Part shown: positions 21,401-33,400 of the stretch, in pieces
Layout of the letters: the number at the start of each line of letters is the position of its first letter
How positions within the stretch are numbered: position 1 is the stretch's first letter
Assembly: GCA_963580285.1 (NCBI GenBank)
Contig: OY757013.1
Span: 153,439,900 to 153,503,899 of the forward strand
DNA: 64,000 nt
Origin: Lucinisca nassula
Lineage: Eukaryota; Mollusca; Bivalvia; Lucinida; Lucinidae
Direction: 5' to 3'
Position numbers and translations under genes: made by a program
The notes under the pieces: model-generated
The model's input: the letters and a program-made list of their open reading frames with translations, nothing else
Databases searched by the model: none
What the model was told of the DNA's origin: nothing

Positions 21401-24400
21401 TATAACTGGGTCAACTGACAATCAATCAACTGTTTACAGGCAGAAAATCTGCCTATCTACTAATACATGTACTGCTATCGGTCACATTTGACAATTACAT
21501 GTAATTGCATATGTACATTACATAGACCCAAGATTTGCAGGATGAAAGCCTACGGAGATATTGTGTAATTACAGTAGGGATCTTTAACCTGCACAGGGGA
21601 TGATTCTGCTTGCACAGGGGGCCTACATCACGATCCGAAGGACGGTGCACTTTGTGACATCCATCCTCTTAGAAACCTCAGTAAATCATAGCATGGCCCA
21701 TGGACTGATTCCCAATCCATACACCTACCCTCTGTGATTTCTTCTGCACTTCTTTAGCTCTGTTCTTTTCCTTGGCCGCTCTGTTAAGAGAAATATGATG
21801 TTAGCAAACAATAAAATTATGGCATGTGAGCTTTTTGTGTGTGTTTTTTTCGTCCAAAAAGTGCTTATATTTTTCTTATTTCTGCATGAAAAACATATCT
21901 TGTTGGTGGTACTCATTTTAACTGCCTTGGCAAGGAGATTCTAATGAGTACCCACAATATACATTTTCGTGCGACATCTGATCTGGGCCTGCATTGTTTG
22001 CCAGGGTATTCAATCTGGGGTTTCCAGTATAAAATGAGTTCAGATTGCAATGAAAAAGAAATCCATATGAACTGAGTTTTCTGATTAATCAAATATACTA
22101 AAATCAGGTAACCTCTTGTAAATGTATTATCAGAGATTACCATCATAAACAATAAATCACCACACTCCAGAACCCAGAAGTACTGATTAAATGCCCTCAC
22201 AAACATATCTTATTATAGCTGTGCTGAGAACCAAGCTAAAATTCATTGAAAGTGGGAGTAAAATCCACAGTGAATGAGGCTTTTTGGCATTGTGAATGGG
22301 GCCGATAGCCCCCCCCCCCCCCCCCCCCCCCATTGAAAAGGCAGAAAATGCCCTGTAATTCTATGTAATAAATCTGATAATCCACTGGTGGTTTAAATAG
22401 ACAAATTAGTCATGTTACACATAATGATTAATGACACCCTTAATGATGACTTCATTACTAATGGCAGAATATTGATACTTTTGTAAAAATATTGTGAATA
22501 AAATTTGTTTTAAATAAACTCAATCTTGCATTCGTGCTCAGTAATATGATATAATAAATTTTGTACTTGAAGATAACATAAAATGCTCAGCAAAGCCTCA
22601 CATTTTATCCCTTTTCCTCAAAATGTGTTAAATAAATTCAATAATACATTTATAAACACAGATGTAAGATTCTTTACGTAAAATTAGTTTGTTTGTATTG
22701 GAGTTTAATGGCCCAGTCAACACAAGTTTAGGTGGTTTTCGAGCCACACAGTTTACTTATCCACACTTTTCCTAGAAGGCTTATGTGTAAGCGGTTAACC
22801 GTTTACACTGGCCTCATACTGACCATGCTTTTCCATGCCTGAAAGGCCCGATTTTGTAGCTTCAACCCTTATCGTGCTGATCAAGACACAACTATTGCCT
22901 TTGCAAACAGTGTAGATCGAGATCAGATGGCTTCTGAAGAAGAAGCCATCTGATCAGGATCTACACAGTTTGTAACGTTGCTTTAGAAATTATCAAGTAA
23001 TTAGGTTGACTTAGTCAGATATAGGTGTGGGTTAATGAATTTATTCCGCAGAATAAGGGTTAAATGGTTTTTAAACAGGCTAATGGCACAAAAATCAAAA
23101 TCTAAAAGCATGAAATCAAGAAAAATTCAAGCTATGAAATCCTGCAAATGCCTGAAAAATATGAGGCCTGGTAAATCGCACATTCTTTCGCCAGAACCAT
23201 TGGGGCTTGAAAAAATAGATGGGCTGCATGATGCTCCCATGCAGAGCTGAAACCGACCACACATGAGTACTGGTAAACCGCTTAAGAGGATCGGCCATGC
23301 TTATAAAGCCTATTGTTCTCATTGGGTGATAGGGCTTGAGATGTCATTTCAACTCAATGTGGGGTAAAGGTCCCACAAAATTGGAAGCATTGCTCCAAAA
23401 TGATCTATAGTGTTGAAGGGGACGTTAAACCTTAATTCAAACAAACAAACTGACAACTGCCCTTCTTGAATCAGCTGAAGGGAGAGAAGGACCATAGAAT
23501 AGAATTCATGATCAATCTCCACAAAAGAATGTTGCCGGCCCGGCAGGTATTGAACCCACGTCCTCCTGATCACCAGTTAGACGCGCATCGGACAGCAACA
23601 GAGGCCGGCACGTAAAATTAGTGAAGTTGTGGTTATAGGCTACCATTAACATCAATAGCTTTAGATAGGAGAAGCAACAAGGATAATCCAGGGCAAATTT
23701 TCCTAAATCTTTCATTAGAAACCTGTTGTGAATACTTGTTAGACACGCCTTTACAAGGGGATAGAACAATGAGGCAATTCTAACAAGTCCCATCAAACCG
23801 GTTTTATGAAGGGAGAAAAAAAATTGCTCTAATTATTCTCAAACTGTTCCCCCTTCATAAAATCTAAGAGTTATGAGCTGCACATCAATCAAAATAGACT
23901 GTGTGAGTGTCCCTCAAGGCCAATTCCATTTATTGCAAATATCTCGCAGTGTTTTGCCGTAAACCATACAAGTAGATGCCAGCCCCAAATTATACCTTTA
24001 AGGAATCTGTCTGCAGACTGCTTTTTTTTCTGTAATCTAAGTCATTTTCCAAAATGCATTCATTTGCAAAAGCTCAATTTTTTTCAGCAAATATATTTTA
24101 TGCCACATTTGCGATATTAAATTATAGAAGTTTTAATATGTTAACCAATGACATTGTTAGTTTTGAATAACTGAGTCTTTTCTGTTAACGAATATTCAGT
24201 TTAGCCACACCCATTTCTATCTTTTAACCAATCAGATTACTAGATGTAATTTATTCATAGAATTTCATAAAATGAATGTCAGAGAAGCCATCTGACCTGG
24301 ATCTACACTGTCTGCAAAGATAGGGGTTGTCGTGAACAGCATGATAAGGGTTAATTATAAGGCTGACACGATTAATCGTATAATCGGTTAATCGATCGAT

Positions 24401-27400
24401 AAATCCCACAAAAATGATTATCATTTCTGATTTGCTTTTAATCGATTACTTGATAGGTACAATTTACTACCCAAAGTTATACCTAAAATAGCTGAATGGG
24501 TGGCAAACAGTGCAGACCCTGATGAGACGCCGCATTATGCGGCGTCTCATCTGGGTCTACACTGTTTGCTCAGGCCTGTCTGTTCAAATATACATATGGT
24601 AAAGTGCAACATATGGTAAGAGTCAAGCTCAGACAGAAAGCCAGACAGGTAAAATTATGACAAAAAACTTAACGATTACTAATCGATTATCGATCGCAAT
24701 GTTAGTACTGATAATCGATTATCTTTTCAGTTCCGATTAGCCAGCCCTAGTTAATTATACCTGATAGCCTGTTCTCTCTGAGCTTTCCTGACCTCAGGCT
24801 TCTGATTTCTCTTTGCCATGATGTCACTGAGAGTGGCGCCTGTAATAGCCCGCTGGTACTTCGCCGTACGGCGTGTACGCCTTTTAGACACCTCTTCCGA
24901 CAGACCTTTCTTGTGTTTACGTCTGTACAACACAGTCCAGTTGATCTTCCGAGGGTTACGTTTCATCTGGAATGACCTCTCACATTTTGCACTAAGGAAC
25001 TGGAAGACCTACAAGCGATTCAAACAGAAAAGAAAATGACAATCTGAAAACAAATTAAAAACATCATTAACTTACAAACATAGCTCCAGATAGTACATGT
25101 ATATGTAACAAGGATATAATTTTAACCCCTTTTGTACCAAATGAAATTTCCTCCTTATATATAGCAGTTCATTTCAAAATTTAGGGGTGTCAGGTGGCGT
25201 TTTCATCAAAATTTATTTGGAAAATGTCAGAACTTTTAGCAAACAGTGGAGGCCGTGGATCAGACGCCAGACGCCGCATTTTGCGGCGTCTGATCTGGGC
25301 CAGCACTGTTTGCCAGGGTACTCGTGAGGTTTCTGGTACTTAATGGGCCAAGTGATAAATTTAACACCTTAATTTTTTTCCATATGCTGCCGGACCCGCC
25401 CATATATATTCATCTGATTGAGCTGCAAGGTGCTCCCACGCAGAGTTGAAACTGTCCCCATAATGATGTGAGTACTGGTAAAACCGCTCAGAAGGTCTAA
25501 GCATGCCCAGATAAAGTGACCATTGTGAGTCAGACCGTTCCTGCAATGAATGCTTCTGGTGTGTTTGGGCAGCAGGGCTTGAGATGTCATTGTCAGGTAA
25601 AAGTCCCACAAAATTGGAAGCAGTGTCACCAACAAAAATTTTGCTAACTACAAGAAAAGTGGTTATAGCATAGATGTTATGCGACAGACTGCGCGTTTGG
25701 TTGTCGACCCTTTTACAGTGGACAACTTTGCTTCGCTCTTGGGTTGCACGGCGGTACTCCAGACTCTTTGATGACTGTCCCACACTAAATTCTTTGAATT
25801 TGGGAAGGGTGGAGCCGGATATTTTCTGAGCTCGACCCTCTGTGTTCTAACTGATGGTTTTCATCTGCTCTGACATCTGATTGTTGTTGAGTCCTCAGCT
25901 CTTGTGATGTGCGGTATTATCGGCATATCGTGATACAGTTCAGAAAAAATCATATCACCATACGGCCCGCCGATACCGATATTTTCTTTGTTTTCACCAT
26001 AACTGATCGGTAAACACAGCTCATTGTAAACAGAATCACTTCCAGGCCTAAATTTAGTAATTTAACCGATTCTCACCCTTTATGTATAAGCCGGTCAAAG
26101 TGTCAGCCGAGCTAGGATTTCGGTGAATCTTGTGGCTGTTGTTGTATTCGCCATTTTAGTGTAAGCCGTCTAGCATTTACAAGATTGCGTAATCAAAAGA
26201 AACCAAAACAAACATTACCATGGCCAACTACCAAGTCGTTTAAAATTAAAAAGGAAAAGCCGATATCTAGCAACATTTCAGGATGCAAAAGACGACAGTA
26301 TATAAGATAGATAGATACATAGATAGACAGTCACTGAGTTTATTTCGATTTGTATTATTATTATAAATTGTGCTTAATATGCTGCCACATGGTGGCCCAT
26401 GATTGGAAATAAAACTATTTTTATCCCCACGTTTTTTTAAGAAAAGTGGGGATATTGTTATCGCCTCCGTCCGTCTGTCCATCCGTCTGTCCGGCTATCT
26501 CCTCCTATACCGTTCATTGGAATTCAACCAAATTTGGTGTGGGAGTTACTTACATGAATGGCTTCTGCAAGTGCACATTAATTTTTGGACCAGCCCCCAG
26601 GGGTCCCTGGAAGAGGTCAAAACGTGGGGATTTGCGATGGCGCGCCATCGACTGCGCGATCTAGTTTTCTGTTTGAAAACAAGAGGCCCATGGGCCACAA
26701 TGCTCACCAGAGCTCAGGGGGCCACTGCCCACTGGCAGCAATGTATTTTAATTAACCATGGAAGCCCTGTGCCCAAGGATGCTACAGATAAAATTTGGAT
26801 CCAATCAGCCTAGTGGCTTCAGATTCTGATGTCGCTTGAATGTGTTGTTGCCTGACAACAGATGACAATCTCCCATCTGTGGCAACAAATAGGCCAAAAG
26901 GAACATTATTAAAGGAACATTTCTATGAAAGTGTGGCAAAATATCTTGAAAGACATTCATGTCATTTTCAATTTTCCCCATTAACCCTTTACCACTCAGA
27001 AAATTATCCAATACAGCATCTTAACAGAACACTGATATAGGTAAATCAATAACCAATAGTCCATATATGGCTGATAGGCCTGACAGTCTCATCTGAACAG
27101 AGATATTGGCATTTTTGTGTGATTTTCACCCTTATGTTACAAAAATGATTATTTTAGTATTTTCTGTACCTTTGACAATATTTATGTAAATGTAAAGTTT
27201 CTAGGAAATTTAATTTTCTTTCCAATGGTACTAAATTTATTATAGTTTCTCTTTGCGTTTTGAAAATATGAAGTGTCAAAGTAAGCAAAATATTTTCTTT
27301 AGCAAAAAATTCTGTTTTGGGTTGGTCAGAGAAAGTATTTTTAACCACCATAGCCCCAGAAAAGAGGGGGTATCCACGTATTATTTTTCTTATTTCCGCA

Positions 27401-30400
27401 CAAAAACGCATTTTTAGGTAATCATTAGGGCATGTCACTGAGGGTCTTCCAACAAGTTTCCATAACATACTTTTTATGCAGAAATAAGATCATGTTCATA
27501 AGTCTGTGAAATGAACATCTATCTGAACCCGGTATAGATTATTTTACTTATTTCTGCACCAAGACCAAGGTTGTGGGTACTCATTAGAACTGCCTCAATC
27601 GGCACCCACGACCTATGTTCTAAGTATAAATAAGAAAAATATAAAAGTTTTCAATGGAAAAGTAGCCATTTTGGAGAAATTAAAGAATGTGCTATGACAC
27701 ATGGGTGTGTTTTGTTTTTGAAAAAATCAGTGCTTTTGCATAAGATTAAAATAACTATTACAGCCTATCTATCCTTTTTTGAACCCCCATCCCCAACTTT
27801 ACCTTTTTTTTTTTTGAATAAATGTATCAACCACCCCATAGCCAGCTCACCCCAAAGAGCCGTCTCTGTATTTTTTTTTTTTTTTTTATAAATAAGATTT
27901 GTTTGATTAGAGGTATAACATCCCCATCAACACTATTTAGGACATTTTGGAGATATTGCTTCCAATTTGGTGGGACTTTTACCCAACACTGAGGTGCAAT
28001 GACATCTGATGCGCATGGTCAATGTACAGCGTCTGGTCTGGGTCTGTGCTATCGCATGTGCTGTCTACAACCCTGTAGACCCTGATCAGATGCCTTATAA
28101 TATTTGTCTGGGCTCTGATCCCGATCTGCACTGTTTGCACCTTTGTGTTCTGTCTATTGTCATACAGACTAACGGGTGGATGACGTCAGGTTGATAGCTA
28201 CTGGTCTGGATCTGTGCCGTCTACAATCCTGTAGACCCTGATCGGACGCCTTATAATAATTTTCTGGGCTCTGATCCCGAACTGCGCTGTTTGCCTCTTT
28301 GTGTTCTGTCTATAGTTATACACACAGACGGGTGGATGATGCCAGGCTGATCGCTATATCCCCCGAACATGTTCAGACTAGGGATAAAAAACACCACCGT
28401 CGGCAATGAGTCCCTGATCAGATGCCGCATTACCTTTGTGCAGCGTCTTGTCCGGGTCTGCGCCGACCCATATGCCGTCTACAAACCTGTAGACCCTCAT
28501 CAGACGCCGTTTAATAATTTTTAAAGTCTGATTCGAATCTGCATTGCTTGCATCTGTCTGTTGTGTCTACGGACGGACGGACATGTGAACGGACGCCAGA
28601 CTCAATTTTGTTCGCGGACGGACGGACGCCAGGCTGATAGTTATATCCCCGAACCTATTTGGTCAGGGGATAAAAAATAAAACGCACCGGCGGCGGTCAG
28701 ACCATGATCAGACGTCGCATGGTCTGTGTCGTCGCATATGCCATCTTCAAACCTGTAGACCCTATCCAGACGCCTTATAATCATTGTATGGCGTCTGATT
28801 CAAATCTGCACTGTTTACACCTTTGTGTTCTGTCTATTGTTATACAGACGGTTGAGTGGATGACGCCAGGCTGATCGCTATATCCCCCGAACATGTTCAG
28901 ACTAAGGATAAAAACACCACCGTCGGCAATTAGTCCCTGATCAGACGCCGCATTATCGTTGTGTAGCGTCTTGTCCGGGTCTGCGCCGATCCATATGCCG
29001 TCTACAAACCTGTAGACCCCCATCAGACGCCGTTTAATAATTGTACAGGTCTGATTCTTATCTGCATTGCTTGCATCTGTCTGTTGTGTCTACGGACGAA
29101 CGGACGGACATGTGAACGGACGCCAGACTCATAATTTTGTTTGCGGACGGACGGACGGACGAACGCCAGGCTGATAGTTATATCCCCGAACCTATTTGGT
29201 CAGGGGATAAAAATAAAACGCACCGGCGGGGGTCAGACGCCGCATGATCATTGTACAGCGTCTGGTCTGGGTCTGTGCCGTCGTATATTCCGTCTACAAA
29301 CTTGTAGACCCTATCCAGACGCCGTATAATAATCGTATGGCGTCCGATTCAAATCTGCACTGTTTGCACCTTTGTGTTCTGTCTTTTGTTATACAGACGG
29401 TTGGGTGAATGACGCCACGCTGATCGCTATATCCCCCGAACCTGTTCATACTAGGGTTAAAAAAACACCACCGTTGGCGATAAGACCCTGATCAGACGCT
29501 GCGTCGTTGCGCAACGTCTTGTCCGGGTCTGCGCCGTCTCAGATACCGTCTACATACATGTAGACCATCATCAGACGCCGTTTAATAATTGTACATCTGA
29601 TCCGGATCTGCATTGTTTTCATATGTCTATTGCGTCTACGGACGGACGTTTGAACGGACGCCAGGCTCCGAACCTGTTCAGACTAGGGATAAAAAACACC
29701 ACCGTCGCCGATAAGACCCTGATCAGACGCCGCATAACCGTTGCGCAGCGTCTTGTCACTCATAATTTTGTGTCTACGAACGGGCGAATGAACGGACGCC
29801 AGGCTCCGAACCTGTTTAGACTAGGGATAAAAAACACCACCGTCGCCGATAAAACCCTGATCAGACGCCGCATAACCGTTGCGCAGCGTCTTGTCCGGGT
29901 CTGCGCCGTCTCAGATGCCTTCTACAAACATGCTGACCCTCATCAGACGCCGTTCAATAATAGTACGGCGTCTGATCCGAGTCTGCATTGTTTGCATCTG
30001 TCTGTTGTGTCTACGGACGGACGGACATTTGGACGGTCGCTATATCCTCCAAACCTATTCGGTCGCGGAAAATAAAATAAAATTAACCGTCGGCGGTTGG
30101 AGCTGAATCAGACGTCGCGGCAATAATTGTGGAGGGTCTGATCCGGGTGCCGTAGCATTATAAGGTCCAAAAACCTGAAGACCCTGATCAGGTGCCGCTT
30201 AATAATTGCATCTGTTTGTCTGTTAACGTGTCGGCGGTGAGACCCTGATCAGACGTCGCATATTTTTTTTTTTAGAAATTAATATTCATTAAAGGGGCTG
30301 AAACTATTGACCAATGAAAGGCCTTCTACCCATCTGTGGGTTTTATTGCCCTTCCGATGAACACCTGGGTACACTTTTGGGTACTGTTGCGTAATTTATT

Positions 30401-33400
30401 GCGGCTCATAGCTCGGCACGCTGCGGGTGGCATCCGCTGTATAAACATTCCTAGGGTATCATAATCCCCAATTAACTAATTATCTTGAACCATAAATCCC
30501 TTGAATCTAACTGATTATACAGCGCTAATTGTCTTTACCTAAATCATGCAAATCATGCGCGACCAACACACAAATATTGCGTCATTCAGTAACTCAACCC
30601 AGTAATTTTCCATTCCGGTCAGGCAAGGTCATCGTGATTCAGTAGAAGAAACCCCTGGTGTGTTTGGTTGTAAATTACACAAAAACTTTGTATAGAAACA
30701 TATTTGTTTTTTTCGCAAATATTGTTGGCAAAAGACCAAACTTAACATTAATAAACATCCGGCGTTTTTATATTTAGGAAAAAGGTAAAAATAACGCGAT
30801 TGATTTTGAGACACGGGCAAACACGTATTTGTTCAAATGGCGACACACGGGGATATACGTATCTGTACGTTAATCGATAAAGTCGTAAATATACGGGTCT
30901 GAGTGGTAATGGATCGAGTCGGGAATATACGTATCTGAGTGGTAAAGGGTTAAACGTAAGTCATTGGAAACTCTTAACTTGGCATAGCAAACAAACCAAA
31001 GAGCTAAATTTCATAAACTAGAGCTCAGGTGGACACTGCCCAATGGCAGACATGTATTATAATATGATATGATTTTAATATATCAATTATTAAGTCTCCC
31101 AGACAAACCCCATACCCAAATGAGCACCCATGTGGACTGTATCTGAAATATTAGGTGTTTTATAAAGTAGAGGGTGGGGCATGGACCCAATGGAGCCCTG
31201 GTTGGTGTCTATAAATGCATCTTATCAAAAGAAACAGAGACATATATGGTTTAGCAGTGGGGATATGTATAGTTTCCGAGATGCAAGGCCTTATAAGTAA
31301 TGGAGGGATTCGGGGATGGTTGTTACTGAATATGTCTTATCATAAGGACCAAGGGTATATATGGATAAACGGTGGGGATCTGAATGGTTTCTGAGATATG
31401 AGGCCATTTTTAATTTTTATGAAGTGGTAGGATAAGAAATGGCCCCTGCGGACCTCTCAAGACGGGGATGGCTCAGTGATTTTTTTTACAAATTTTCAAC
31501 TATGCGTCCTGGGACTCGCTCAACCAAAAAACTGTGCGTCCCAAATCTGAAAGTATGAGTCCCAATATTTGGAGGGAAAAAAGGAAGTATAAAAAGATCG
31601 GTTCAGTATAAATGCCATTATTCATAGTTAAAAATAATGCTGTCTAGTATATTTTATATGCAATGAACAGAATCAATCATCAACTTGTGTTGTTTACTAA
31701 CCCCCTGCTAAAATGTACTTTTTTTAGTCTATTTTCCGTAATGTTTTCTACTTTCGTTTTCCATAAATGCGCACCGCAACATGTGCGTTAAATTTACTTC
31801 ATGCACAATGGAGATAATATTCCGAACCATTATCGACAAACGTTTCCTCCCCTGATTGGGACACCAGCTACCTAGGTTCATGGGCTGACAAAGCCATTGC
31901 CCGGCCGCCCGGTACAAAGTCCAAAATCGCGCCAGGAAGGTGCACTTTGATCTTAGGACGCTCGGTCGGGCAAGTGCAAAAAAAATCGTCTACAGCTGTC
32001 AGTCTTCTGAGTTCTTAAATACAGTAAAACTAGAGTAAGTAAATCACAATAATTGGGCTGCACTGCCATGCTTTGTCGACAATTCAGAGACAAACCGTCT
32101 GTGTTTTTATAACAGTTCAATTATGACACTATTGTTAATTCCTGTCATATAATTGCCAAGTAAACATGATTGCCCTGCGGTGCGTGTCTTTCATTTCTGG
32201 CAATAAGCCAACTTGAACGAGGTGTGAAAATATGGTCAAGTTATGCCTCTAATTTGCGTTTATTCCCCAATCATAAAATTTAATCCACAATCAATGTGAA
32301 AATGATTTACTTGCTCCTCAGACAATTAGCTACATCTAACGGATCGTGATTGGTTATGTTTTGTCGCCAAATAACAGACGCTAGGCTTGGCGGGAAAAGT
32401 CGAACGCTGTTGTTGGAGCTGCTGGGGATAATTCGGGGGCTGTGCAAAGCGCTGTTTTCTATCCACCTCCATTCACAACCGTTTAGCTATCGAGAAAATA
32501 TTTTTTACCGGTTCCAAACAATTTTTTAAGAATGGGATAAGGCCCATTAAAATAAAACAATGGCATTAAACACGTGCTGGGTTGCTGGCATCGGATGACG
32601 TCATTTGACACATTTACCGATCACTTGCAAAAAAATGGTAGAGCAGGTTTAAAGGCGGCGATTTGGATGGCAGAAAATTTTATGTTCGCATTGAACTTGC
32701 TTGTGTGAAAGTTTAGGCTCATTTTGGATGGAGGGGATTCTCGTCTTGTGGTTGGATCATTAAATTGTACCTGTATCGATTTTTCGGTGACTCGTTGGGC
32801 AGTTGAAGGTTCGGTAAAAGTGCGGTATTTTATCACTTCCGCCGATATTTACAGCAGTGAAAACGAAAGTTGGATTTTTTGCCCATGAAATATTTGCGTC
32901 CGGGGGACGCACATATTTTATGATCGTGCGTCCTCAGTCCTTTTTATGCGTCCTGGACGCAGGACGCAGGGGTAAAAAAATCACTGATGGCTGAATGTGT
33001 CTATTTACAATGAACAAGAATATATGTGATTATAGGATGGGGAATTGAATGGTTTCTGAGATATATGGCCTATTATGAAGTGGAGTCTTATTATCGGAAC
33101 AAGAATATACCGTAATGATCCGGCTATAAGACGATTTGGCTATAAGACGGGGGGTATTTTTTGGCTTTCCTTTAGGTGATTTTTGTCTAGTCTTGGCTAT
33201 AAGACGGGTATAAATTCTAACAATCTGACGGGGGTTGCGCCGATGTAGAAAGTGCCGAATATTTCAGAGTGAGACACTGGTTGATCAATTTCGCTCGGTG
33301 TTTTGCGGTCGCGAAATCTAATGACAATGACAACTTTACTAAAATAAAATTTATATTAGACCGACTTCAATGATAAACAGACAGTTTTAGGTACCATAAT

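Larger units (their letters stand above)
26981..30953. mobile_element. 4 kb non-autonomous piggyBac-like element with internal satellite
   Basis: TTAACCCTTTACCACTCAGA at the left and TCTGAGTGGTAAAGGGTTAA at the right are perfect 20-base inverted ends including TTAA duplications. Deleting the element restores the host unit (CAATTTTCCCCATTAA then AAGTCATTGGAAACT), which matches the empty unit at 35677-35700. No transposase frame is visible. The interior holds hairpin family B copies (27395-27635), a SINE2 end (27893-28008) and a satellite at 28000-30260. Confidence 0.85.

Noticed and set aside
26403..26813. 136-codon frame with RLSIRLSG repeats as a gene
   Set aside because: It spans the CCGTCCGTCTGTCC repeat and the start of the Pearl-like element.
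29623..30075. 150-codon frame as a gene
   Set aside because: It lies in the satellite and repeats its own sequence ([20 protein letters not shown] twice); no domain.
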